In this document: positions 1 through 11,199 of the stretch, one piece after another | How the letters are laid out: each line of letters starts with the position of its first letter | Position numbering within the stretch: the first letter of the stretch is position 1 | Assembly (NCBI RefSeq): GCF_028640845.1 | Contig: NC_080540.1 | Coordinates: forward strand, 98,369,561 to 98,433,560 | DNA: 64,000 nucleotides | Source: Ahaetulla prasina | Lineage: Eukaryota; Chordata; Lepidosauria; Squamata; Colubridae | Reading direction: 5' to 3' | The notes under the pieces: generated by a model | The model's database searches: none | The model's input: the letters and a program-made list of their open reading frames with translations, nothing else | What the model was told of the DNA's origin: nothing | Program-made: the position numbers and the translations under genes

Positions 1-1183
1 GGAAGGCACATCAGCAGCCCCTATAATATTCTGTTCTGTTAGTGTAATCATCTCTAATCAGGTTTTTTTTTCCTTAGCTATCCAGATCAGGGTGCAGTAG
101 AAAAAATATTTCACATTCCATTCCATTTTTACTGTTGTTCAATTAAGAAAAAAAGTAATGATATCAATCTTACCTCTTTATAGGATAACCATTGATAAGG
201 CTGATTAGGTTTCCTAAATCCTAAGCAGGGACCATTTTCTAGAGAAAAAAAAATGACATCAGGAGTAGTTAAGTGTGATAAGCCATTTTCAAAGCTGCTT
301 AATAATGCATTTCCTGTTGGCCTATGTATATCTCAGCAGGACAGCATATTTAAAAATAAACCAGTGCTGTGTCAGCCATCCAAGAATTTGTATCAAGGAT
401 CATCAAACACAAAGGACACTTATCTTAACAAATGGGATTTCTTTTCTTTTTTTTACAATTCCAGCAATGACAATTTTATTTTTGATGGAAGACTCTGACG
501 CAACATGAAGGACACCTACTCTCTTAACATTTAGCTTTTTTCTATAATATTACAATGAGATAATCGAAATTGGCTTCCATTCTAAATAGTATCCTATTGG
601 TTTGGTATGTCCTATAATGTAATCAATATTCATGAAAGCCATGGTGGAGCTGCTTTATTTCAGAAGGAGTGGTAAGGACTTTTACTAGTTATAAATTTTA
701 TTAAAAGGCACAAACTTTTTTCAGTGATATCTCATTCATCAGATATATGAAATTAGTTGGAAAAGGTGCTATCAGACTCCATAGAATCACACAGCTCTCC
801 TCCAAGTGTTAAAGTGTAATTGCTATTTATTAATTTGATTTAATAAATGATGAGTATGTAAGCAGTTCAGAGTCAGCAGTTTTTAATATTGACAGTCGCC
901 CATTAAGAATAAATAATCAGTACTTCCCCTGTGGGCTTCCACTTGTGGGCTTTCTATCTAAACATCTACTGCCAAATAATATATTAAAAATTCTGTAAAT
1001 TAGCTAAAGTAACAACTCAATTATGAAATATTCTAAGAGAACTTTTGTGGCTCTAAAACTGAAAAAATAAGTGTGACCTGTTTACTAATTGTGATTAAAA
1101 ATGTGTGTTCAATATTTATGCTATTATAGCAGTAAAATACCACGTGAATTGAAGGTCCTATTAGTCCTTCTAAACTAAAGTTA
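1..1183. other. AT-rich DNA, nothing recognised (ACSL6 intron 3 side)
   Basis: No exon, repeat family or RNA gene could be identified. The next ACSL6 exon, expected on the minus strand to the left of 1635, was looked for and not found, so it probably lies outside the window. Confidence 0.5.
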
Positions 1184-1424
1184 CCACATTTTTCGGAGTA
1201 TAAGACGCACCGGAGTATAAGATGCACCTTAGTTTTTGGGGAGGAAAATTTAAAAAAAAGCCTCTGAAGCTCTGTTTGGGGGCTTCGTTTCTGATGCTTT
1301 TTTCAGTCTCTGAAACCTCCGTTTGAGAAGCTGGGCGGGGCTACATTCGGAGTATAAGATGCATCCAGACTTTCACCCTCTTTTGTGGGGGAAAAAGGTG
1401 CGTCTTATACTTTGAAAAATACAG
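1184..1424. mobile_element. Tc1/mariner-type MITE, 241 bp
   Basis: The ends are inverted repeats, CCACATTTTTCGGAGTATAA at the left and the complement of TACTTTGAAAAATACAG at the right. Both sides are flanked by TA (1182-1183 and 1425-1426), the target duplication of Tc1/mariner elements. The motif gagtataagacgcacc occurs in the left end and again 17 bp further in with one change. There is no coding capacity. It sits in an ACSL6 intron. Confidence 0.75.
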
Positions 1425-1634
1425 TAGTTCCTGTAACTGTTCCCATGGTAAATTCAGGCACACTCAACAACAAAGTTTAACTGATCCAAAGACTGAATAT
1501 CATCTAAATACAGTTACTTTATCCAAGCATCTATATTTGACCTCTGTAGTAGCTGGAGTTTCATAAAGAACTGTAAAAATATTATTGCTTAAAATAAATT
1601 CAATACGATCAAAGATTTTCTTTCAAAAACTTAC

Positions 1635-1749
1635 CAGATATATTAAAACCCCTTCTAAAAACTTCATACATGGTCCTTGCATCATCATAGTAATGAGTTA
1701 GCAAATGGATGTTGTCACCAATTACAGATCTCCGTGCACCATTCCAGCC
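1635..1749 (-). CDS. ACSL6: ACSL6 exon (residues following the N-terminal membrane segment)
   Basis: This is a 115-bp internal exon of long-chain acyl-CoA synthetase 6, which activates fatty acids to acyl-CoA at the ER and outer mitochondrial membrane. It has an attgtag acceptor (AG at 1751-1750) and a CTG|GTAAGT donor (GT at 1634-1633). It encodes 38 residues containing GARRSVIG, LLTHYYDDARTMY and VFRRG, which match ACSL6 better than ACSL1. It starts in phase 0, as required by the exon at 5843-6063, and leaves one base for the next codon, a glycine in the family. It is too short for ordinary ORF detection and was found by reading the minus strand. The adenylate-forming catalytic domain is encoded beyond the left edge. 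Confidence 0.9.
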
Positions 1750-1799
1750 CTACAATGAAATATAAATTCATATCAAGAATCTATAAATGTGAAATAATA

Positions 1800-2166
1800 C
1801 AGGTAGTCCTTGACTTACAACAGTTCATTTAGTGACCGTTTGAAGTTGTAACAGCACTGAAAAAGGTGACTTATGACTATTTGTCACACTTATGACCATT
1901 ATAGCAGTCCCATTGTCATATGATTTACATTTGAATGCTTGACAACTGGTTCATATTTATGATGGTTGCAGTGTCCTGAGGTCACATGATCCTTTTTTGC
2001 AACCTTATGACAAGCAAAGTCAATGAGGAAGCCAGATTCACTTAACAACTGTGTTACTAATTTAACAACTGCAGTGATTCACTTAAGAAATGTGGCAAGA
2101 ATAGTCGTAAACAAATTTCTCACTTAGCTACATAAATTTTTGTGGTCGTAAGTCAAGGACTATCTG
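1800..2166 (+). mobile_element. MITE, CAGGTAGTCC family, copy 1
   Basis: A 367-bp non-autonomous element. It begins CAGGTAGTCCTTGACTTAC and ends with the inverted copy GTAAGTCAAGGACTATCTG. TA flanks both ends (1798-1799 and 2167-2168). This is the most frequent repeat family in the window, with nine copies, and is probably a Tc1/mariner derivative. No ORF. Confidence 0.85.
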
Positions 2167-2168
2167 TA

Positions 2169-3031
2169 GTCAATACAGGTGCATTATATCTGTAGCCAGA
2201 TCCTGATTCCAGTTTCTGGAAGTTTACAGAAGCCATTAAAATTGCATTTTGAAATAACAGAACCTTGCTTAATATTTTTAGTCCTCGGACAAACTGAAAT
2301 CTACATCCAAGTTTGCAAAGATTCACCATTAGTAATTCTGAGCTTCCTTGCCTCTTAAATGTCTCTCCTGGTGTCATAACATAGGCTGCAAGTAACTCAA
2401 TGTAAGGTATTTTATAATATTATTCTGTAAAATTTGAGTGAGGAGACTATGTAACAGATCAATAATATTTTATTAATTACTAGATTCGATGTTAGAATAT
2501 GTGCACAATTCTTTTGTTTTAAATGTTGGGAATGCACTGCTAAAATACTTATGACAAGCAGATCTGTAAATATTTTTCCTTACTCAGGCAAACCCCCAAA
2601 GTACAAAAAAAAGTGAATTCAACGTCCATCTGTGCATGGGCACATATATATCAATTGGAATATATCTGTGTTTATCCACACTCACATCCACTCCAGGGAA
2701 ATACTCCCCCCAAATGTTGGTTGATACTGTAGGCTTATCTTTAATTTATAAAATACGAAGAACGTTAAATTTATCCATGATAATAAAATAAATAATTTTT
2801 TAAAAATCCGTTTGAATATTCAATTTTACATAAAGAGATTGTGTAGCTCAGAAGAGAAAAAAGTAACTAGGTTGAAGCATAGACCAATCTCGGTTTTGAT
2901 ACCCAAAAGATTCTGTCTCTCAAAAGAATCCCTCCTTAAACACTCCATGTCTACAGTCTGGGCTTTAAAGAATAAGCATTGTGGCATGGAGAGTCACAGG
3001 AATTGTTCAGCCAAGGAATTCCTCAATCTAT
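2169..3031. other. AT-rich intronic DNA, nothing recognised
   Basis: Lies inside the ACSL6 intron between the exons at 1635 and 5843. Short ORFs here show no recognisable motif and lack splice signals. Confidence 0.45.
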
Positions 3032-3599
3032 TGTAGGAATTTAGCACCCACCCCCCTCCTAGAAGAATGAAATATTCTAGGAAATATTTTAAAAAGCAGA
3101 ATATTATACCTTCCTGGATGAGAAAAGGAGAAACATGCTCTTGGAAAGCGGCCCCCACCTTTGTTAATAGCCCCAGAAAGACAAAAGACATCTTATCTAC
3201 AACACAGAAGACCTTCAGCTCCAGGGTGATGGGATTAAGACATGGCCCTCAGGACATGATAGGATTAGCCTCTACCCATCTCACCACATGGCACCTGGGA
3301 AGATTACATCAGCCAGCAAGACTCAGGCAAGCTTGAGGGACAACCTACAATGTTAGCTAAGACTCCCACCCCCTGGGAGTCTGACAGCCAATCAGGATAC
3401 TCTTCCTGTGCCCCAGAAAGGTCAAAGCTCAGAAAAAGCATAAAGCCAGGGAGCACACAGGATCTCGGCCCCTTTTCTGTTCAGGATCTCAAGCCATGTG
3501 ATCCTGACCACCATTAAACCATCTTTCCAAGCAGTCTCCATGTTTCCAGTGTCTTTGTCCCCACTTGGAACTGAACCCAGATGGATATTTCTTCCAACA
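3032..3599 (+). mobile_element. Solo LTR of an endogenous retrovirus-like family, copy 1
   Basis: A 568-bp block begins TGTAGGAA and ends TTCCAACA, the TG...CA ends of an LTR. It has a TATA-like gcataaagcc near 3440, and an attaaa polyadenylation signal followed by a GT-rich stretch in the last 90 bp. The flanks ctat/atat match at three of four bases, so the target duplication has decayed. It aligns along its length with the blocks at 41425-41915 and 41973-42599. No internal retroviral genes are present. The sense orientation is opposite to ACSL6. Confidence 0.8.
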
Positions 3600-4003
3600 A
3601 TATCAATAACTGATGGAAATCTCCAGATAAACTCAAATGTTCAAAAGGTGGAATTCTAATACTATTAAGAAACTTAAATTCAAATATGACTTAATAAATA
3701 TAATATGGTTGCAAGTATTAAATGTGCAAAAAATTAATAAGGAATGCAAAAGAATTTCAGTGGAGTGTCCAGAATTTGAATAGTGCTTCTAAAAATGAAT
3801 GTTATCCCTTCAGATACTTGTCATTTAAAAATTGTACAATATTCCTGCAAGAAACAACTGCAGATATGAAATATACACGGAAATAAAGAAATCCAGTATC
3901 AAACAATTTGAAATTTTAAGCTTAAAAGAAAGTCAAATATGACTATAGAAGAAGAAGATGTCCAGAAAAGTTGTTGTTATAGACAAAACCTCTGTGGTCT
4001 AGC

Positions 4004-4140
4004 CAGTGGTGAGATTCAGCCAGTTCGCACCACTTCGGGAGAACCAGTTGTTAACTTTCTGAGTAGTTTGGCAAACTGGTTGTTGGAAGAAATCATTATG
4101 GCAGAGAACCGGTTGTTAAATTACTTGAATCCCACCACTG
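4004..4140. mobile_element. Small hAT-type MITE, 137 bp
   Basis: Inverted ends CAGTGGTGAGATTCA and GAATCCCACCACTG, with an interior rich in CCGGTTGTTAA-like sequence. The ends resemble those at 59431-59600 and 18476-19730. The 8-bp flanks do not match, so the target duplication is lost. Confidence 0.6.
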
Positions 4141-4464
4141 GTTTTTAAAATGGCCAATCAACTTAGGTGACTATTAAAGAGTGTACAAAATGTGAAACTT
4201 TTCAAACTGGAAATGCCTTTTTTGAATTTGAATCAGTTGATTTGTGTTGAAAACAATGCCAAGCTTAAAACACTTCCAGAAGGCCATTTTGAATGCAAAT
4301 GAACGTTTAGAACTCAAAACAATTCCTTCAAAATGACTGAATTTGGGTCATTTCAAATTTGTACTATTCAAATTTGAAATATTTTGCACTTCACTAATAG
4401 TGGCACTAAAATAAAGAAGATGCCTTTATAATTTATAATTAAAACATATAAGGATATACCCTAT

Positions 4465-4640
4465 AGTGCAATGCCGTAGTTAAGAACTGAGGACAGAAAA
4501 ACCTGGGTTCAAACTGCCACTCAAACACAAAACTCTCTAGGTGAATGTAGCCAGTTACTCTCAGCCCAACCAATCTCTCAGTGTGGGAATAAAATGAGGA
4601 GAAATATAATAAGATCCAGGAATTTAAGATAAACTGTCAT
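4465..4640 (+). mobile_element. Degenerate tRNA-derived CORE-type SINE
   Basis: A box-B-like GGTTCAAACTGCC is followed by a decayed 'ccagttactctcagccc' core and an A/G-rich stretch. The order matches the better copy at 63370-63575. An old copy in an ACSL6 intron. Confidence 0.35.
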
Positions 4641-5842
4641 GAATTCCTGGAGGAAAGGCAGAAAGCAAATAAATATTAATTTGATTGCTGAGATGAAAAA
4701 TGATATATTAAACTGGTTTTTATTGTTTTAAATCTATATACAGTTTTGTTCTTCTTGCTAAATTGTCCTTTCTAGTTGAGCCATCTCCATCTTATGAATG
4801 CTTAATGTTTTTCCTCAAGAAAAATGCCAGATATATCCTGGATTAAAAAACCCAATTAATACAGCAATAGCTCAACAACATAAAAACTACAATTACTTCA
4901 TTACTTCACGGGCAAGGAACATCTGAAAATACCATTTTTGAATAACCAAGTTAATCCTCCCAAGCACAATCAAATAATGTATGTGTACCATGTCCATAGT
5001 AAATGAAATACCTGAATGAAATGAGGCAATAAGATTCTCAGATACTATAAAAGGAATCTCAATAGCTTAATTACTTTGTTTTGTCTGTGCTTTTACAAAT
5101 ATGCCTCCAAGGATTACACAGCATATTTCAAACAAATAAATAACAAAAAAATTTTTTTAAGAGAATTGATTGCATCATCCATGTTATTCAGGAAATCTAG
5201 CCAGTAAAAACGTCATTAATATGTGCCATCTTTTTCAAAGAATATCTTCTTCAAAGGTTTTTTTTCTTTCGGAATCAGGTTTCAATTCACCATATTTTGC
5301 TATAATAAACTGGATCGTTAACCAACACCCAAGCTAATTAAATGCTGAAGTATTATTTGGATTACCATATTCACTAATATGATTTCTTCTAATAAGCAGA
5401 TAATAAGGGACATAACCTTAACTCATATAGTTCCACAGAGCTAACCTCATTCTTCTCCTGACAAGTTTTTCCCCTGAAAATCTTGCTAAGACAATGTTTG
5501 ACTAAAGAATCAAGTCATCTATTAAACAGACAAATGCATCATCGCACAAAGAATACATCCTATAAAACGCATACTAGGAATCAGTTGCAGACTCTTTTCA
5601 TGTACCTAAACATGAACTTCACATCTTGTAGAACAGCATATCTCTCGCAACTAAGGTCCAGAAAAGCCTCTCTGGGTCAGCCATTGTCCTAATTATTAGA
5701 TGGATAGGCCAGAATATTTACAAATCTACTTATGGGTATTGTCAAAAGATCAATGCAATAAACAGAACAGCATCTGCTAATAAAAAAACACTGCTGAGAA
5801 AAGGCATGTTATAAAATGTAATTCTATCAAGATAATCCTCAC
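4641..5842. other. AT-rich intronic DNA, nothing recognised
   Basis: No repeat family or exon was recognised between the SINE remnant and ACSL6 exon 2. Confidence 0.4.
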
Positions 5843-6063
5843 CTCAATTTCTTCTGATTGCATTAGGAGATCACATGGTGGTTTTACCGCTTTGGGACGG
5901 TTGACAAGCCAATACGCAATGATAGCTGCAAAGGCACCAATGCCCACCAAAGTAGAAGCTGGCAGGCTTCGGAAAAACTGGCTGAAATCTTCAAATTCTG
6001 GAAGGCGTAAATTCCTTAGAATCTCTTGTACTTGCATCTTTTCAAAGACTGAAATGGCCACCT
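5843..6063 (-). CDS. ACSL6: ACSL6 exon encoding the N-terminal membrane anchor
   Basis: The exon encodes the conserved N-terminus of long-chain acyl-CoA synthetase 6. The ATG is at 6037-6035. It is followed by MQVQEILRNLRLPE, then FFRSLPAS, a hydrophobic segment of about 15 residues (TLVGIGAFAAIIAYW), and RPKAVKPPCDLLMQSEEIE. This pattern is closer to ACSL6 than to ACSL1. The donor is GAG|GTGAGG (GT at 5842-5841, phase 0). A pyrimidine-rich acceptor ending ctgcag predicts an exon start at 6063. Reading from there gives VAISVFEK before the methionine, comparable to the LEK preceding this methionine in longer ACSL6 isoforms. The exon may therefore be coding from its first base, with the true start in an upstream exon I could not find. 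The hydrophobic segment tethers the enzyme to ER or mitochondrial membranes. Confidence 0.92.
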
Positions 6064-6364
6064 CTGCAGGATCCAGAGAAGAAATAATGGAATTAAGTTG
6101 ACAAGGTCTAACAATTACAGAGCAGAGAAAGAAGAATGCTTCGTAAGTTTGAAGGCCAAAATTCAATTTACAATCTCAGCACGATAAATTACAGTGCAAT
6201 TGTTAAAATGTTCCCAGACTTAAATTAGTTAACCAGAAGCCATGGGGCGGACCTAAACATTACTTTTAAAATGATAATTTTAAATTTGCCATCAAGTTGG
6301 TGTTGACTCTTAGTGATTACATAGATTTTCTACAGAAACTTTCAAAATAGGGATACAACTTTCT

Positions 6365-6520
6365 ATTCTGACAAGACAAGAAGCAATTGATGGAAGCTAA
6401 CCAAGGAGAGAAGAAACCTAGAACTAAGGAGAAATTTCCTGACAGGGAGAACAATCAACTACTAGTGGAACAGTTTGCCTCCAAAAGTTGTGAGTGTTCT
6501 GTGTTCTATGATTGGTTCTT
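6365..6520 (+). mobile_element. CR1 LINE 3' ORF fragment
   Basis: The translation resembles the C-terminal end of CR1 ORF2 (a KER-NLELR-like block, then TINYWNSLP). The nucleotide sequence is close to the CR1 fragment at 57080-57250. It is truncated at both ends and non-coding. Confidence 0.6.
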
Positions 6521-6565
6521 TCAAACACTTCCTATGAGGTTTGAAGCCACTGTGAAGTGAGAGTC

Positions 6566-6610
6566 TTGTTTGTTTGTTTGTTTGTTTGTTTGTTTATTTA
6601 TTTATTTATT
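6566..6610 (+). repeat. Compound (TTTG)n(TTTA)n microsatellite
   Basis: About seven TTTG units run directly into four TTTA units. Confidence 0.95.
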
Positions 6611-7000
6611 GCACATGTACACTACTAAATCTGGAGCAAGCTGTGTTGATATACATAAATATAAAACAGATATATAATTACAACTGCCAATCAATAAAAG
6701 CAATGAAGTAACAATCACATGCACCAGTATAATCAATCATGGCAATACAGCACTATACTTCAAAAGCCCCGTGGAACAGTCCTATCATGGAGTTCATACA
6801 ATGACTACAATAAGGGTCACAAGGTTGAAGTGGTCCTTACACACTAGCACACGGGCTTCTGCCATTTGAAACAATTGTATTTTTCGTGCACATTGCAGCA
6901 GTCTAGTCAATGAAATTCTAATTCCCAGAATATATTCTGCTTCACAGTATTTCCAAGAAAAGAAAGAAATAGGACATTTGCCACTTAATTGCCAGTCTTT

Positions 7001-7587
7001 TTTTTTATTTATGTCCAAATTTAAAATAGTACAAAATTGGGGAAAAAGAAAAAGGAAGAAAAAACGAACATCAAACAATGACAATATAAAAACCATGTGT
7101 ACAAAATATAACAAATAACAAATATATTATTAGCACTAAGGTTAAATATAAATTGTCCACCCTAGTTGAATGCCAAAAAATATGTCTGATAGATCTGGTA
7201 CATTCTCCCCCCTTATATAACAGGTCTACAAGTAATTAGAAAGTATCTCATTTATGTTTAATAAAAATACCGTACTATGTTTCATTAAAAAATCACTTAT
7301 GTGGAAATCTATTTATCTAACAATCCAATGACACTATTATCTATTCACTGTATATAAAACAGTCAACAGGTAACCCCAAGAATAAAACTAATTTCTGAAG
7401 CCCTCTGTTTAGCATCAATTATTGTATTTAATGAGCAGAAAGTCCACAAATGCTTCCAACCTCTTATAAATTTTCTAATCCATCTCTAATCAATGCTTTT
7501 AATTTCACCATCTCTGCTAGTTCAGTAAATTTTAAAGTTCATTCTTTAATAGTCAGCATCTCTTTTTCTTTCCAATACCTAGCGTAC
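7001..7587 (-). mobile_element. 5'-truncated L1-type LINE with 14-bp target-site duplication
   Basis: Exact 14-bp direct repeats, aattgccagtcttt, flank the block at 6987-7000 and 7588-7601. A poly-T run starts at 7001, so the inserted RNA copy ended in poly-A on the minus strand. The minus-strand translation near 7587-7450 resembles the end of L1 ORF2 (LTIKE, then KFTELAEMVKLKALIR). The rest is 3' UTR. These are the marks of target-primed reverse transcription. It is non-coding today. Confidence 0.8.
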
Positions 7588-7601
7588 AATTGCCAGTCTT
7601 T

Positions 7602-8823
7602 CTGATTAAAATAATGTATATACTCACTCTAGATTATTGTGTATGTGTGGTAACACCTCTCCTGTGACAACAAACTCTTACTAAGAAAAGATGCTGTCAA
7701 AACAAATTCATTTCTTTGATGCCATGGTCTATGTAATGTGATTTTTTCATTTTGAATATTAAATCCTGGTAAAAAAATACTGCAAAATGATGACAAGATA
7801 TGACAGTTTTCCTAGACTGCATACTAAATATGTAGACTTCAATGTGAGAATAACTACAGAACTTTGTACCGAGGATAGTTGATATATGTTTATTTTCAGT
7901 TTTTGAAATGATTCCTTGAAAAAAGGAAACAACAAAGTTTGTCAAGTAATTTGGTCAAATTTTTTATTATATACTTCTGTGATGTCCTTATGTTTAAAAT
8001 CTTTAGATTAGGAAACACAGCGTATACATCTTTGTTAAATCTAAAATGAATTGAACTTTCTGCTGCTGTGCTTCTTTTGAGTTGAATAGAGAAAGAGAAA
8101 AAAATTAACAAGGCATCACAAACCATGAACATATTGTAATAGGTACTACTCATCCTGTCTGTCTTTATGACTGCCAAGAAGAACCTATCCAACATAGGTC
8201 CTAATCTTCTGATGGAGTAGATTGAACCTCACAGATGTGTGTCAACATCATCATTGCATTCTTTCCATCATGCTAAGCTCCACCTTCCTACATGCTAGGC
8301 TCCACTTTCCTATTACTGCATTTGCATAGTTTTCTTGCAATTAGAGAACATCAATACTACTTATCAGCAGTTTGTGGCTTCTGTTAAACGTGCCTTTTGG
8401 GTTGCAGTCTTCTCCACTAGTTGAAGCCTAACACGAATCCTTAAACAGCTTGGAGATATAAGCCTATCTGTTTGAAGGAGCAGCTTTCTCCATATATTAC
8501 AAGCATGGACCTCCAAAGTTTTATTGCAGGTGCTACCTGGGAAGATACCTGTTGGAAATGAATAGGGCAAGAGCTTTCTGCAGGATGCACCAGATATTTG
8601 GAGTCTTCCCTCTCATTTCTATACTCAAGCCTTTGTTTCCTAATAGTTTATTTTCAACTGAGAAATCATATAATGCAATGTATTGCTCTCATTTATAGAA
8701 TTTATATTGTACTTTGATGTTATATTGTTATATTATTACTGTTGGATTTCATCAATTAGAATTTTTACTTATAATAATTAATGGCTGACATACTGAAGCA
8801 GTGAATAATAAAGATGATATATA
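7602..8823. other. AT-rich DNA, nothing recognised
   Basis: Contains short ORFs without homology that I can see. Near 8270-8320, ctaagctccaccttcctac is followed by a similar ctaggctccactttcctat, a small imperfect direct repeat. Confidence 0.35.
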
Positions 8824-9077
8824 CCCATGTTTCCCCAAAAATAAGACATTCCCTGATGATAAACCCAATCGTGCTTTTGAGCGCATGTGCTAAAATAATC
8901 CTCCTCCGAAAATAATCCCTCCCCAAAAATATTTAAACGCAGAGCTGGAAATCAGGTAAGATGGCAAGAGGAGCCCCATCTTGCTCCACACACCCCAAAA
9001 TAATAAGACCTCCCCCAAAATAAGGCATATTTTAGGATTCAAAAAAATAAAAGGGTCTTATTTTCGGGGAAACACGG
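8824..9077. mobile_element. Tc1/mariner-type MITE, 254 bp
   Basis: Inverted ends CCCATGTTTCCCCAAAAATA and TTTTCGGGGAAACACGG are flanked by TA at 8822-8823 and 9078-9079. The sub-terminal part repeats 'aaaataagac' on both sides. No ORF. Confidence 0.8.
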
Positions 9078-9232
9078 TACCTGTAAATAAATGAATGAGG
9101 TAACAGCAGAGAAATAAACGTTATTTATGCTAATACTGTAACAAGCATATGAAAAGTATGGCTTCTCTCGAAACATACTACAACAAACTTACTATTTCTC
9201 TATACATAAGTGAAAATTAAAAAGATATATAC

Positions 9233-9586
9233 CAGGGGTATCAAACTCGATTTCATTGAGGGTCACATCAGGGTTGTGTTTGACCTTGGGGGCCAGGGTG
9301 AGCATCAGCAGCTCGACATCACTCGTGTCAGGGGTGTCTGTGGTGGCCCAAGTGCTCTGCCAGCTAAAACGGGCTCCTGAGCTCTGTTTTCAGCCATTAC
9401 GGCCTCCTGCCGCCCTCTGCCAGTGAAAACAGAGCTCAGGGGGGCATACGAGCGCCCCGAGCTCCGTTTTCGCTGGCAGAGGCACAGCGGGCGAGTCCTT
9501 TGCTAGCCCCATGGCAGCCCCATGGGCTAGATCTAAGCACCACACTGGCCAGATCTGGCCCCCGGGCCTTGAGTTTGACACCCCTG
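9233..9586. mobile_element. hAT-type MITE, about 354 bp
   Basis: Inverted ends CAGGGGTATCAAACTC and GAGTTTGACACCCCTG. The octamer gatatata lies at 9223-9230 and 9587-9594, consistent with an 8-bp hAT target duplication offset by two bases on the left. The interior is GC-rich, with cagagggcggcaggagg-like material, and its minus-strand ORF is a by-product. Confidence 0.75.
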
Positions 9587-9594
9587 GATATATA

Positions 9595-10439
9595 ATAACC
9601 GAAGTACGGATGAAGTCATTTCTCTGGGCTGAACCATAGCCCTATGGTTTAAATTATGATACAATTAAATATATTTCAGAAATGAATGGTAAATTTGGTA
9701 AACCTAACTTTTGATGGTTATCATAGAGAAATTAAGAAGCAGAAAGGAGTTCCAAAGACAGCAGTTGTCATGTCTCAGAAGTTTCACTTATGACCATCAC
9801 TTCAATAAATCACTCTTTAATTTCTCTGTTTTATTTCTTTACAAGCTAAATTCCAGCAAATGTTGGGGGGGGGCTTTTTCTTTGCTTATATTTTAATTGC
9901 AACATATCACTTCCTTCCACCCTCTTTCTTTCCCTACTACTGGACTAATAATTCTAAAAAAAATTCTTGGTTATTCTTCATTTTTTTTTAATTAACCAAG
10001 GAAAGTAAATTACTCTAATTCTTATCCTTTTTGATTTAATCCTCCTTAAGGAATGTGGGTCACTTTGTTAAGAATGAATTGCATTTATAGAGGGTGATCA
10101 AATGTCATGTGGTACATTTTTTGTTAAAATGGCTTAAGAAATAATTGTTATTATTCATATAATAATACACCAGCAGAGGGACTACAGTATAAAAGACAGA
10201 TCTCATTACATTTCTAAAAGCGGCCACTAAGCACATATAAATATGCCTGATGGATGAGGTAGTAAAATACCATACTTTCTTGCTGGAGGGCAATTTCGGG
10301 GACTGGTCCAGAGAAGGAAGGCCCTGCCTTGTGAAACAACCAAAAACTCTTCATTTAATAGTGGAACAACAAGGTAGATCTCTCCCCAACCAAATCCAAA
10401 AACATGGTATGAATCAAGACCTTTGATGAGGAACAGGTA
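9595..10439. other. AT-rich DNA, nothing recognised
   Basis: No exon or repeat family could be assigned between the hAT at 9233 and the foldback at 10440. Confidence 0.35.
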
Positions 10440-11199
10440 TTCCCATATCTGAGATGGAATGGGACAACTCGGCGCAGCCAGTTCACCAGCTCACCACCAC
10501 CAAGTCACCTCTGCCAACTGACCACTGCCAAGTGGTTGCAGGACAACTCAATACAGCCAATTTGCCATGGGGACAACACACTATGGGTGGCTGGAAGAAG
10601 AGCTGGGTGAGTGAGCGAGCAGGTGGGCAGAATGCATAGAAGCCGCAGCAGCTGGAGGCTTCCCATTTTCACACACCCCACTGCTGCCACTACCTCGCCA
10701 AGCTCTGAGCCATTCAGAGTTCAGGCAGTTTGGTGTGGCAGTGTTTGCACCATTTAATAGCAGTTCCAGTGGGTGGGGTGGCACAGTGGGGAGGTGGTGG
10801 TGCATCCCATTTTCACACCCAGTGGCAGAGGAAGACGATATGAAAATGAGATGCATCAGCCGCCTCCTTACCACCCATTCCATCCACTGCGGAATGGCCT
10901 GAACTCCGAACAGCCTAGACCTTGGCAGGCCAGCAGCAGCAGCAGTAGCAGTGGGGGATGTGAAAATGGGAAGCCTTGGTCTCTGCGTTTTCCATCACTG
11001 CTCTGCATTCTGCCCACCCTGGCTTACCTACCTGCCTGGTTCTCTCTGGCCACCCACAACAAGTTGTCCCCAAGGTGAATTGGCCGTGTTGAGTTTTTCT
11101 GTGGCAACTTGGCGGCAGTGAGTTAGCAGAGGCAACTTGGTAATGGAGAGCTGGCAGCAGTGAGCTGGCCATGCCGAGTTGTCTTAGACCCATCTGAGA
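10440..11199. mobile_element. Long foldback element (giant imperfect palindrome)
   Basis: The left half is complementary to the right half almost to the centre near 10820. Outer arms: ctgagatgg and gacaactcggcgcagccag at 10440-10475 pair with ctggccatgccgagttgtc at about 11162-11185. Middle arms: gggtggctgg plus gtgggcagaatgca at 10582-10636 pair with tgcattctgcccacc at 11004-11018. Inner arms: ggcttcccattttcacacacc at 10658 pairs with ggatgtgaaaatgggaagcc near 10952-10972. Near the centre, gcatcccattttcacac pairs with gatatgaaaatgagatgc. The ORFs of about 100 codons on both strands follow from the palindrome. The block is much richer in GC than its surroundings. It is most simply a foldback-type DNA transposon. 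I could not define a target duplication. Confidence 0.7.
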
